Part shown: positions 18,532 to 26,930 of the stretch, in pieces
How positions within the stretch are numbered: position 1 is the stretch's first letter
Layout: every line of letters starts with the position of its first letter
Assembly (NCBI GenBank): GCA_021299715.1
Contig: JAJTEL010000004.1
Location: forward strand, 1-64,000
Direction: 5' to 3'
Length of the DNA: 64,000 bases
From: Ilumatobacteraceae bacterium
Lineage (GTDB): Bacteria > Actinomycetota > Acidimicrobiia > Acidimicrobiales > Ilumatobacteraceae
Notes under the pieces: generated by a model
Told to the model about the DNA's origin: nothing
Database searches by the model: none
Seen by the model: the letters and a program-made list of their open reading frames with translations, nothing else
Made by a program: the position numbers and the translations under genes

Positions 18532-19341
18532 ATGGAACCGGAAACAAACGTAATGAACGGGCCCGCCATACGGCGGGCCCGTTTGCATGTGTCGTATCAC
18601 GGCGCACATTTTCATGGTTTTGCCATTAACAACGACGTGGTCACTGTTGAAGGTGAATTGGTGAATGCGCTCAACGTCATTACACAAACATCTGTTGACA
18701 TCAGCACAGCAGGTCGAACCGATGCGGGTGTGCATGCGCGCGCTCAAGTGGTGTCGTGTGATTTACCCAGCGACACCAACCTCAACACGTTGGTACGCAG
18801 TGTGAACAGTATGTGTGCGCCACATATTGCAGTCACAGATGCGCAATGGGTTGATCAACACTTTGATGCGCGCCGCAGTGCAACGTGGCGCCGCTACAAG
18901 TACACGGTGTGGAACGATGCACAGCCAAACCCCATGTTGTTAGATCGTGCGTGGCATGTTTGGAAACCATTGTCGGTTCCACTTATGAATTTGGCGTGCG
19001 ACGCAATTATTGGTGAACACAACTTCGCTGCGTTCTGTCGCAAACCCGACACGCCAGACGGTGAACCCGAAGCGTCAATGAACCGGTACGTCTTCAATGC
19101 CACCTGGCGCGACGAAGGGGAGGGCATGGTGGTGTTCGAGATTCGTGCCAATGCCTTTTGCCACCAAATGGTGCGCAGCCTGGTGGGGTTCTTAGTGGAC
19201 GTGGGCCTCGGCAAGCGCCCTGCTAGCGACACCAGGGCAGTCATGCTGGCAGGCAACAGAAATCACGGCTCACCCGTGGCGCCACCCCAAGGGTTGGTGC
19301 TGTGGGATGTGGGCTACGACGGAGAACGAGTCCACCCCTAG
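18532..19341 (+). CDS. truA: tRNA pseudouridine(38-40) synthase
   Basis: TruA isomerises uridines 38-40 in the tRNA anticodon stem. The catalytic Asp is in STAGRTDAGVHARAQ, the first strand is ARLHVSYHGAHFHGFA, and the C-terminal half has FEIRANAFCHQMVRSLVGFL. From the ATG at 18532 it has 269 residues. The ATG at 18553 is equally possible and would give 262. Either start places the terminator hairpin 18556-18584 inside the coding region, because the first beta strand needs the codons just after it. Confidence 0.92.
   Translation: MEPETNVMNGPAIRRARLHVSYHGAHFHGFAINNDVVTVEGELVNALNVITQTSVDISTAGRTDAGVHARAQVVSCDLPSDTNLNTLVRSVNSMCAPHIAVTDAQWVDQHFDARRSATWRRYKYTVWNDAQPNPMLLDRAWHVWKPLSVPLMNLACDAIIGEHNFAAFCRKPDTPDGEPEASMNRYVFNATWRDEGEGMVVFEIRANAFCHQMVRSLVGFLVDVGLGKRPASDTRAVMLAGNRNHGSPVAPPQGLVLWDVGYDGERVHP
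18556..18584 (+). terminator. Intrinsic terminator after rplQ, inside the truA 5' end
   Basis: A perfect 12-bp stem, AACGGGCCCGCC with GGCGGGCCCGTT, closes an ATAC loop and is followed by TTTG. The form matches the rpsJ terminator. It encodes residues NGPAIRRAR of TruA, so the sequence must serve both purposes or truA must be expressed from transcripts that read through. Confidence 0.8.
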
Positions 19342-19380
19342 AAACCCCCTATATCTGTTGGGGCAATCCCGTCTTTTCGG

Positions 19381-19410
19381 TTGCCGTAGGGCAGAAAACG
19401 CCCCTATCCT
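19381..19410 (+). promoter_or_regulatory. Candidate promoter of rplM-rpsI
   Basis: TTGCCG, 18 bases, TATCCT, 58 bases before rplM. The same -10 TATCCT with an 18-base spacer appears before groES. The leader contains a small CCCC/GGGG hairpin near 19418-19431. Confidence 0.55.
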
Positions 19411-19467
19411 TACCAAGCCCCCTATTTGGGGTCCGGCGGCTCACTCAGCCCCCACTAAGGAAGTCTC

Positions 19468-19914
19468 ATGCGTACCTATTCACCGAAAGCAAGCGAAGTA
19501 CAACGCGCCTGGCACATCATCGATGCCGAAGGTCTTGTTCTTGGTCGTCTCTGCACAGAAGTTGCGCGCATCCTGCGCGGCAAGCACAAGCCAGTTTTTG
19601 CACCACACATGGACATGGGTGACCACGTCATCATCATCAACGCATCAAAGATCGTTATGACATCTGGCAAAGCAGAAAAGAACATGGTGTACACCTACTC
19701 CGGTTACCCAGGTGGTCTGAAGAGCGAGACATACCAAAACCTTCTTAACCGCAAGCCAGCCGACGCCATTACGCGTTCCGTTGCAGGCATGTTGCCAAAG
19801 GGACCACTTGGTCGTCAGATGGTGAAGAAGCTCAAGGTGTATGCAGGCCCAGAGCATCCACATGCAGCACAGTCCCCAGTCGTTCTCGATCTCAGCGCCG
19901 CCAAGGCTCGCTGA
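19468..19914 (+). CDS. rplM: 50S ribosomal protein L13
   Basis: A 148-residue L13: RAWHIIDAEGLVLGRLCTEV, RGKHKPVFAPHMDMGDHVII, GYPGGLKSETYQNLL and GMLPKGPLGRQMVKKLKVYAG. An early 50S assembly protein. AAGGAAG precedes the ATG. Paired with rpsI as in most bacteria. Confidence 0.97.
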   Translation: MRTYSPKASEVQRAWHIIDAEGLVLGRLCTEVARILRGKHKPVFAPHMDMGDHVIIINASKIVMTSGKAEKNMVYTYSGYPGGLKSETYQNLLNRKPADAITRSVAGMLPKGPLGRQMVKKLKVYAGPEHPHAAQSPVVLDLSAAKAR

Positions 19915-19931
19915 TCTACTTAGGAGTCATC

Positions 19932-20327
19932 GTGGCTAACGCACCTCTCACACAAACAACTGGTCGTCGCAAAGAAGCAGTGGCACGTGCCGTTCTTCGC
20001 GCAGGTACCGGAACCATCACCGTTAATGGCAAGCCCATCGAGGTGTATTTCCCAACTGCAACACAGCGCATGGTTGTTACCGAGGCTCTTCGCGTCACCG
20101 ATCGTGAAACATCGTTCGACATTGCAGCAAACATCTTTGGTGGTGGCGTAAATGGTCAAGCAGGTGCATTGCGTATGGCAATTGCACGCTCACTCATCGA
20201 GCTCGACCCAGAGTCACGTCCTGCTCTCAAGAAGGCTGGTCTTCTTACTCGCGACGCACGTCGTAAGGAAAGCAAGAAGTACGGTCTCAAGAAGGCGCGC
20301 AAGGCGCCTCAGTTCACCAAGCGCTGA
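19932..20327 (+). CDS. rpsI: 30S ribosomal protein S9
   Basis: A 131-residue S9 starting at GTG (19932) behind TAGGAG. Core motifs are TTGRRKEAVARAVLRAGTG and ITVNGKPIEVYFP; the C terminus GLLTRDARRKESKKYGLKKA ends in KR, which touches P-site tRNA. Confidence 0.97.
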   Translation: MANAPLTQTTGRRKEAVARAVLRAGTGTITVNGKPIEVYFPTATQRMVVTEALRVTDRETSFDIAANIFGGGVNGQAGALRMAIARSLIELDPESRPALKKAGLLTRDARRKESKKYGLKKARKAPQFTKR

Positions 20328-20371
20328 TTCGCGTGTGCACTGCGCTCTGCGCGGTTGCGTAAGGAACCATC

Positions 20372-21703
20372 ATGCTTCACTTCGGTACCGACGGTGTCCG
20401 TGGAGTCGCTCTCGACGAACTCACTCCTGCACTTTCGCGTGACCTTGCGCGCGCCGTTGTACGTGTGCTGCAACCAACTGCGGTTGTTGTGGGCAGAGAT
20501 ACGCGCGAAAGCGGAAGCGTTCTGCAGCAAGCAATTGTTGATGGTTGTGCTGCAGAAGGCACCCCAGTCCACCTATTGGGTGTTGCCCCTACACCTGCGG
20601 TTGCGTTTGCTGCTGAACGTCACGAGTGGGTTGGAATTGCGGTGACTGCGTCGCACAACCCATGGACAGATAACGGCATCAAAGTGTTTGCGTCCGGCGG
20701 TTCCAAATTAGGCGATGCGGATCAAATTGAAATTGAACGCGTCTGGCACGCGCTGATTGCGGAACCAGCGCCTGTTGCGCTGGGAACAGAACACGATGCG
20801 TCATCGGTGATTGAGGAATACAGCGCACATCGTCTGAATATTGTTGGTGCGTCGTTACAGGGTCTTGTAGTGGTGTTGGATAACGCCAATGGTGCAATGT
20901 CTTATGTTGCACCACAGGTATTCCAGGCCGCCGGAGCAACCGTGGTGTCGATGAACGACCAACCAAACGGTCACAACATTAACGATGCATGTGGGGCTAC
21001 TCACGTAGATGGTCTCATCGCGCGCGTATTGCACGAACGTGCCGACATCGGGATTGCTTTTGATGGCGACGGAGATCGCCTCATGGCGGTGACCGCATCT
21101 GGAATGGTGGTCGATGGCGATTACATCATGGCTATTGCTGCTGCAGACCTTGTGCAACGTGGGCTATTGCGAAACAAAGGACTCGCCGTCACTGTCATGA
21201 CCAATGTTGGTTTCCATCGCGCAATGGATGAACTTGGAATAGATGTCGTGGTGACGCCGGTCGGAGACCGCAGCGTGTTGTCGGCGTTAGAAGAGTACGA
21301 CTTCGTTCTCGGTGGAGAACAAAGTGGTCACATTATTCACCGTGCTCACGCAACAACGGGAGACGGATTAGTCGCCGCTCTCATCTTGTGCGAGTACCTC
21401 GTGCGTACGCAATCGTCACTCGATGAAGCGGCCACCATCATGCAGTCGTATCCACAAGTGTTGGTCAATGTACGAACCGAAGAAAAAGTGCACGATCCAG
21501 TTGCAGACATTGCAGTAGCAATTAAGGCAGTTGAGGAGTCGCTCGGTGATTCAGGACGCGTTCTTGTTCGTCCGTCGGGTACCGAACCTTTGGTGCGTGT
21601 CATGGTGGAAGCAGTGGACGAAGAAGTGGCAAAGACCACGGCTTTGCACCTCGCTGCTGCACTTATTGCCGTACACGGTGGCGCAATTGAGGGTGCGCAC
21701 TAG
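20372..21703 (+). CDS. glmM: Phosphoglucosamine mutase
   Basis: A 443-residue enzyme converting glucosamine-6-phosphate to glucosamine-1-phosphate for UDP-GlcNAc and cell wall synthesis. It starts LHFGTDGVRG. The phosphorylated serine is Ser94 in TASHNPWTDNG, the Mg loop is DGDGDRLMAV, the sugar loop is GGEQSGHII, and the phosphate-binding loop near the end is RPSGTEPLVRVM. AAGGAAC precedes the ATG. The GlmS-like gene lies directly downstream. Confidence 0.97.
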   Translation: MLHFGTDGVRGVALDELTPALSRDLARAVVRVLQPTAVVVGRDTRESGSVLQQAIVDGCAAEGTPVHLLGVAPTPAVAFAAERHEWVGIAVTASHNPWTDNGIKVFASGGSKLGDADQIEIERVWHALIAEPAPVALGTEHDASSVIEEYSAHRLNIVGASLQGLVVVLDNANGAMSYVAPQVFQAAGATVVSMNDQPNGHNINDACGATHVDGLIARVLHERADIGIAFDGDGDRLMAVTASGMVVDGDYIMAIAAADLVQRGLLRNKGLAVTVMTNVGFHRAMDELGIDVVVTPVGDRSVLSALEEYDFVLGGEQSGHIIHRAHATTGDGLVAALILCEYLVRTQSSLDEAATIMQSYPQVLVNVRTEEKVHDPVADIAVAIKAVEESLGDSGRVLVRPSGTEPLVRVMVEAVDEEVAKTTALHLAAALIAVHGGAIEGAH

Positions 21704-21721
21704 CGGCAGTCCTCACTGTCG

Positions 21722-21727
21722 TAACCT
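21722..21727 (+). promoter_or_regulatory. Candidate leaderless -10 (TAACCT) for the GlmS-like gene
   Basis: TAACCT ends six bases before the ATG at 21734 and no Shine-Dalgarno is present. The start is independently fixed because the catalytic Cys must be residue 2. Confidence 0.55.
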
Positions 21728-21733
21728 TTCACT

Positions 21734-24700
21734 ATGTGCGGAATTATCGGAATCCTCCCCAAGCCAGGAACCCGTACCGCGCCATCCAGCGCTGACATTC
21801 TTCAGTTGCTCGATGTGGCCGTTGCTGCCGGAACCACACTTCGAGATGTGGCCGATGCGCTCATGGCAGCAGATCAATTGTTGCGGGGTGACGCAGGCAT
21901 TCAGGCACTTGCCGGAAATCTGTCGTTGGCGTCCGACATTGTGTCTCGACTCGACCTCATCGACGCCATGGCCGATGCAGAAGAGCGTCGCATCGACGCC
22001 CTGCACGCCGACACGGTCACTCTTGATGCTCAAGCGTCTGCGTTGTCACGCGTGAAAGATGCGTCCTGGGCATTACGACGAGATCGTTTACGTACAGCCG
22101 ACGCAGTGCATGCACTCGCTGGGCGCAACGCATCAGTGTCGTCACTTGCGGGTTATCTCAGCATTCAGCAGGCACTGTCGGCAATTGACCGTATGGAAGT
22201 TCGTGGTCGTGACTCGGCAGGTATCAGTGTTCTTGTCACCGTTCCATCTCTCCCCACCGAACTTACTCTGGCTATTACCGAACGTTCGTCAGATCCGTTA
22301 TTCACCGACAAGAGTGTTCGTCTCTCCGGAAACACTGTTGTGTTTGTGTACAAAGCAGCCGCAGAAATTGGAGAACTAGGTGACAACACGCGCCACATGC
22401 GCGAGTCACTTGCAAGTGACGATGTGTTGCGCCGCGTGCTGGCAATAGATGGTGCTCGCACATCGGTGTTAGGTCACACACGGTGGGCGAGTGTGGGAAT
22501 CATCTCTGAACCCAACGCCCACCCAGTAAATGGCGAAGAAGTTTCTGCTGCGCAAGATTTGGTGTCGGTTGCGGTTCTCAACGGGGATGTTGACAATCAC
22601 GCAGACCTGAAGGCACGCCACAATTTGCGTTTTGCCGATCCCATCACAACAGATGCAAAGGTCATTCCTGCTTTGGTCGACCGTGGTCGTTCGTCTGGTT
22701 CAACAACCTTGCAAGCATTCTTGAACGCTGTCACACAATTCGAAGGCTCTGTGGCAATCGGATATTGCGCAGCCGACGAACCAGACAACATGTACTTGGC
22801 GTTGTACGGAAGTGGTCAAGGCTTATATGTGGGCTTGGCAGAAGATCGCTTCATCGTTGCCAGCGAACCGTACGGAACCGTAGAAGAGACTGTTCATTTC
22901 ATTCGTCTCGATGGCGAAACTCCGTTGGTCGCAGATCAGCCATCAACACGTGGTCAAGTTGTTCAGCTCTTGGGTAATGCTGCTGGCACTCTCGATGGTG
23001 TGCGTATGTTCTCGTATGACGGCACACCAATTCCATTGACCCAAGATGTTGTTGCTACCGCTGAAGTCACTACTCGCGATATCGACCGCGGCGACTCCCC
23101 GCATTTCTTGTTGAAAGAAATTGGTGAAGCGCCACGCAGTTTCCGTAAGACAATTCGTGGCCGCACCGACGAAATCGGGGGGCTTCTGGTGCCCGATCTC
23201 GACGAGCTAACACTTCCGCAGGCAGTTCGTGATCGTTTGACTAATGGTTCCATCACGCGCATTCGTGTGATTGGTCAGGGAACAGCTGCAGTTGCCGGCA
23301 CCTCACTTGTTCCTGTTCTCACCTCTTTGCTTGGTTCTTCCATTCACGTGGAAGCTCTGACAGCAACGGAACTGTCTGGTTTTGCAATGGAAACTGACAT
23401 GTCTGACATGTTGGTCATTGCTGTAAGCCAAAGCGGAACTACCACCGATACCAATCGAACTGTCGACCTTGTTGCGTCGCGTGGTGCAGCAGTCTTGGCC
23501 ATCGTGAACCGACGGGGTAGCGAATTGGCAAGCAAAGCACATGGTGTGTACTACACATCCGACGGCCGCGATGTTGAAATGAGCGTTGCAAGTACCAAGG
23601 CGTTTTATGCACAAGTTGCGGCCGGCGCAATTTTGTCATGCGCCATTGCTCAAGCAACTGGTCACGTTGATGCAGATCGCATGCATCGCATTCTGTCGTC
23701 GTTGTTGTCAATGCCCGAAGCAATGCAGGCTGTCATTGCACAACGTTCTGAAATTGGAGCCATCGCTCGACGTTTTGCTCCCGCACGGCGTTACTGGGCA
23801 GTAGTTGGTAATGGCCCTAATACTGTTGCGGCGCACGAAGTGCGAATCAAATTGTCAGAACTGTGTTACAAGTCCATCTCGTGTGATGTCACCGAAGACA
23901 AGAAGCACATCGACTTGTCGTGCGAACCAATGATTCTTGTGTGCGCTGCGGGACTGTCCGACGGTACTGCCACCGACGTGGCCAAAGAAGTTGCCATCTT
24001 TAAGGCACACAAGGCCATTCCCATTGTCATTGCCACCGAAGGTGAAACGCGTTTCGAATCTGCAGCTGCCGTTATTGCCGTTCCAGAGTCAGACCCTGCA
24101 ATCGCATTTGTGCTGTCGTCAATGGCTGGGCATCTCTTCGGGTACGAAGCAGCTCTCGCCATCGATGAACTCGCTCGACCATTGCGCCAATTGCGCGAAG
24201 TAGTGGAAGTCATTGTTGGGCGCGGCGGCACAGGTGACGATGCATTGCGCCGAATAGAACGAGACATTGTGTCGGTTGCCCAGCATTTCTATTCCGCATT
24301 GCATACGGGCCAATACGACGGCAATCTCGAAGCATCAACTGCAGTGCGCATTGTGTCGTTGTTGCGTATCGTCACCGGGCCACACCCTCTACAGGCATAT
24401 CAACGCGAAACAGGTCGTGTGTCATCTCCTGCTGTGTTGTTGGACGACTTGTTGGCAGCACTCACTCGCGGAATCGATGAACTCACGCGCCCCATCGACG
24501 CCATTAAGCATCAAGCAAAAACTGTCACCGTTGGAATTTCCCGCAGCGAAGAAGGCTTGCTCGATCGCGCGCTTGTTCGTGCCGTTGTCGACGCTGGTGC
24601 TGCGCGCGAACAATTGCCATACGAAACACTGAAGGTTCTTGCTGCGCTTGACCCCGCTGTTGAGTCGGTGAACGGATTCACGCGATACTCCATTGAAGGA

Positions 24701-25126
24701 GACCCACAATCAGGAACCGCCACTATTTCCATTGTTGAACGGGGTGGCATCGCACTGCAGTTGTCGTCTCGTGTGGACGGTAATTCGCACTTGGTGGGAA
24801 CCAAGCGTCGAGTTGCAGCGGAACAAGAATTGTTGGTGGCACGTGGCCGCAAAGATGGCCGAACTGTCATTTTGGTTCCCGAAGTGAAAGGTTCCGAAAC
24901 AGTTGGCATCACCTTGTTGCACGTTTCGTTCCGTGACTCTGTTGCTCCTGCAATTGCACGACAAGTACTGCAAGGGTACGACCGCCGTTACGACCGCCTT
25001 GTTGACTGGGTAACGGAAACAGAAGGTGCATTCCGTGACGACCGTCTGGGTGAAGTATCTATTGCCGACTTGCTCATCCTTCCCGTTTCCGAAAGCGCCA
25101 ACCTGTGGCGCTCAGATTCGCAGTAA
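21734..25126 (+). CDS. Giant GlmS-like glutamine amidotransferase/SIS-domain protein
   Basis: An 1130-residue protein; ordinary GlmS has about 610. It opens MCGIIGIL with the class II amidotransferase nucleophile Cys2. The next amidotransferase motif, RGRDSAG, comes only near residue 157, so about 130 helical residues are inserted. GHTRWASVG (247-255) and LNGDVDNH (282-289) complete the glutaminase. Two SIS domains follow: SQSGTTTDT (566-574) and VASTKAF (618-624), then one from about 685. The GELKHGP segment of GlmS is replaced by TEDKKHIDL, and the terminal GlmS lysine loop is not conserved. Residues 830-1130 are an extra domain I do not recognise. It follows glmM, which favours a role in amino-sugar synthesis, but the isomerase activity is uncertain. 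Confidence 0.8.
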   Translation: MCGIIGILPKPGTRTAPSSADILQLLDVAVAAGTTLRDVADALMAADQLLRGDAGIQALAGNLSLASDIVSRLDLIDAMADAEERRIDALHADTVTLDAQASALSRVKDASWALRRDRLRTADAVHALAGRNASVSSLAGYLSIQQALSAIDRMEVRGRDSAGISVLVTVPSLPTELTLAITERSSDPLFTDKSVRLSGNTVVFVYKAAAEIGELGDNTRHMRESLASDDVLRRVLAIDGARTSVLGHTRWASVGIISEPNAHPVNGEEVSAAQDLVSVAVLNGDVDNHADLKARHNLRFADPITTDAKVIPALVDRGRSSGSTTLQAFLNAVTQFEGSVAIGYCAADEPDNMYLALYGSGQGLYVGLAEDRFIVASEPYGTVEETVHFIRLDGETPLVADQPSTRGQVVQLLGNAAGTLDGVRMFSYDGTPIPLTQDVVATAEVTTRDIDRGDSPHFLLKEIGEAPRSFRKTIRGRTDEIGGLLVPDLDELTLPQAVRDRLTNGSITRIRVIGQGTAAVAGTSLVPVLTSLLGSSIHVEALTATELSGFAMETDMSDMLVIAVSQSGTTTDTNRTVDLVASRGAAVLAIVNRRGSELASKAHGVYYTSDGRDVEMSVASTKAFYAQVAAGAILSCAIAQATGHVDADRMHRILSSLLSMPEAMQAVIAQRSEIGAIARRFAPARRYWAVVGNGPNTVAAHEVRIKLSELCYKSISCDVTEDKKHIDLSCEPMILVCAAGLSDGTATDVAKEVAIFKAHKAIPIVIATEGETRFESAAAVIAVPESDPAIAFVLSSMAGHLFGYEAALAIDELARPLRQLREVVEVIVGRGGTGDDALRRIERDIVSVAQHFYSALHTGQYDGNLEASTAVRIVSLLRIVTGPHPLQAYQRETGRVSSPAVLLDDLLAALTRGIDELTRPIDAIKHQAKTVTVGISRSEEGLLDRALVRAVVDAGAAREQLPYETLKVLAALDPAVESVNGFTRYSIEGDPQSGTATISIVERGGIALQLSSRVDGNSHLVGTKRRVAAEQELLVARGRKDGRTVILVPEVKGSETVGITLLHVSFRDSVAPAIARQVLQGYDRRYDRLVDWVTETEGAFRDDRLGEVSIADLLILPVSESANLWRSDSQ

Positions 25127-25130
25127 CGCA

Positions 25131-25496
25131 ATGAAGGGCATTGGCATCGACGCAGTCGAGATTGAAAGGTTTCGCAAAATGTTGGAGCGTCGTCCCAACA
25201 TGCGTGCGCGTCTTTTCACAGAAGACGAATTGCAGTCGTTAGCCAGCCAATCAGATGACGCGGCATCACTTGCTGCACGCTTCGCTGTTCGTGAAGCAAC
25301 CATGAAGGCACTTGGCGTGGGTCTTGGTGCGTTCGATTTTCACGATGTCTCGGTGTACAAAGATCCTTCTGGAGCGCCACTTCTGAAAGTGTCGGGTCGT
25401 GCGGAGGAACTGGCGCGTTCATGCGGAGTGGGGGCATGGCATGTGTCCATTACTCATACCGAAACAGTGGCAATGGCCGTTGTTGCTGCGTTATAG
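25131..25496 (+). CDS. acpS: Holo-[acyl-carrier-protein] synthase
   Basis: A 121-residue phosphopantetheinyl transferase that activates acyl carrier protein with CoA. The first motif is GIGIDAVEIERF (metal-binding Asp) and the second is ARFAVREATMKALG, where the family usually has Lys rather than Arg before the Glu. The C-terminal ISITHTE-like motif is VSITHTETVAMAVV. The start at 25131 is four bases after the upstream stop; a longer reading from 25026 has no similarity at its front. Confidence 0.93.
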   Translation: MKGIGIDAVEIERFRKMLERRPNMRARLFTEDELQSLASQSDDAASLAARFAVREATMKALGVGLGAFDFHDVSVYKDPSGAPLLKVSGRAEELARSCGVGAWHVSITHTETVAMAVVAAL

Positions 25497-25529
25497 ACCT
25501 CTTCGAGAGCCTTGCCGAAATAACGCCAA

Positions 25530-25535
25530 TACGCT
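25530..25535 (+). promoter_or_regulatory. Candidate leaderless -10 (TACGCT) for the NAD(P)HX repair gene
   Basis: TACGCT ends six bases before the GTG start at 25542. The same hexamer with the same spacing precedes the ferredoxin and malate dehydrogenase genes. Confidence 0.6.
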
Positions 25536-25541
25536 GATGGA

Positions 25542-26930
25542 GTGATTCCCGTCCTCACGCCACAGCACATGAAGTCTGCAGATGCTGCAGCTCTTGCCAT
25601 GGTGCACGACCAGAATGTTTTCATTCGTCGTGCGGGTCACGCTGTTGCGCATGCGGCAAAGAAAATGATGAACGGTGCATACGGTCGTCGAGTTCTTGTG
25701 CTCGCTGGTCCGGGCAACAACGGCAACGATGGTCGCGTGGCTGCTGAATGGCTGCGTTCATGGGGTGCTTCTGTGGAAGAACTTTCTGTTGACGATGTCG
25801 GCTCTACATTTATCAATCCGTCACAAGCAGATCTGGTCATTGACGCTGCGTACGGAATTGGTTTTCACGGTTCGTGGAATCCACCCATCGTGTTCAACGT
25901 TCCGGTGTTGGCCGTCGACATTCCCAGTGGTCTCGATGCACTCACCGGAGTTATTCACGGTGGCATCATCCCCGCAGATCGCACCATCACATTCGCCGCT
26001 GTGAAAACAGGAATGTTGCTCGGCGACGGCCCGTCGGTGTGTGGAGAAATTGACATTGTTGATGTGGGAATTGATCCTGTCGACAATGTGGAGACCTACA
26101 TTGTGGAAGCACACGATGTTGCGGCATGGCTTCCACCGCGATTGCGAGCAGCGCATAAATGGAATCACTCTGTGCGAGTCATTGCCGGAAGTCCAGGAAT
26201 GGGTGGCGCGGCATCATTGGTGTCGGCGTCTGCAATGCGTGCCGGTGCTGGAATTGTTCATTTGTCGTGGCGTCGAGGCGATGCAGTGACGCCACCGACA
26301 GAGGTAGTGGGCCGTGCACTTCCCGACACAGGATGGGACACGTTCGTTGCTGCTGACATCGCACGCTTTGCATCTCTCGTGGTTGGCCCTGGGCTTGGTC
26401 GTGGTGACGATATTGGTGCAGAAGTTCGCGCACTTCTTGCAGTTGCCCCAATCCCTGCGGTGATTGATGGTGATGGGTTGCTGGCGGCCATTGACCCCAC
26501 CGGTGGGTATTCAGTGCTGCACGGGCGCACATCTCCCACCATCCTGACCCCGCACGACGGCGAATTCGCTGCATTGGGTGGCGACACGCAGAATCCCGAT
26601 CGAATTGAAGCAACACGTCAATTGGCAGCACTCACCGGCTGTGTTGTGTTGCGCAAAGGAGCCACAACGGTCATCAGCGACGTGGACGGAGCCGTCTACC
26701 TTGTTGTGTCGGGCGATGAGCGCCTTGCAACAGCAGGAAGTGGTGACGTGTTGTCAGGAATTATTGGGGCGTTCTTGGCTCGCGGGTTGTCACCACATGA
26801 AGCCGCCGCTGCTGGTGCATTTGTCCACGGCGTTGCTGGTTCATCGTGTGCTCCCGAAGGAACCATTGCGCGCGATGTTGTTGCAATGATTTCCGAAGTT
26901 CTCTCTGAGGTGTGTGGCCATGTCGGTTGA
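25542..26930 (+). CDS. nnr: Bifunctional NAD(P)H-hydrate epimerase / dehydratase
   Basis: A 462-residue fusion that repairs damaged NAD(P)HX. The N-terminal YjeF_N epimerase domain has LAGPGNNGNDGRVAAEWL and DAAYGIGFHG. The C-terminal ribokinase-like dehydratase domain starts near residue 215 and has VGPGLGRGDD, LTPHDGEFAALGG and the active-site region TAGSGDVLSGIIGAFLARG. Starts at GTG with no Shine-Dalgarno, consistent with the leaderless signal upstream. It overlaps alr. Confidence 0.95.
   Translation: MIPVLTPQHMKSADAAALAMVHDQNVFIRRAGHAVAHAAKKMMNGAYGRRVLVLAGPGNNGNDGRVAAEWLRSWGASVEELSVDDVGSTFINPSQADLVIDAAYGIGFHGSWNPPIVFNVPVLAVDIPSGLDALTGVIHGGIIPADRTITFAAVKTGMLLGDGPSVCGEIDIVDVGIDPVDNVETYIVEAHDVAAWLPPRLRAAHKWNHSVRVIAGSPGMGGAASLVSASAMRAGAGIVHLSWRRGDAVTPPTEVVGRALPDTGWDTFVAADIARFASLVVGPGLGRGDDIGAEVRALLAVAPIPAVIDGDGLLAAIDPTGGYSVLHGRTSPTILTPHDGEFAALGGDTQNPDRIEATRQLAALTGCVVLRKGATTVISDVDGAVYLVVSGDERLATAGSGDVLSGIIGAFLARGLSPHEAAAAGAFVHGVAGSSCAPEGTIARDVVAMISEVLSEVCGHVG

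Noticed and set aside
19345-19363. CCCC...GGGG hairpin after truA
   Set aside because: Only four pairs with an 11-base loop; it resembles a second C4/G4 hairpin at 19418-19431 by chance composition.
25512-25535. TTGCCG and TACGCT as a -35/-10 pair before nnr
   Set aside because: Spacer would be only 12 bases; I kept TACGCT alone as the -10.
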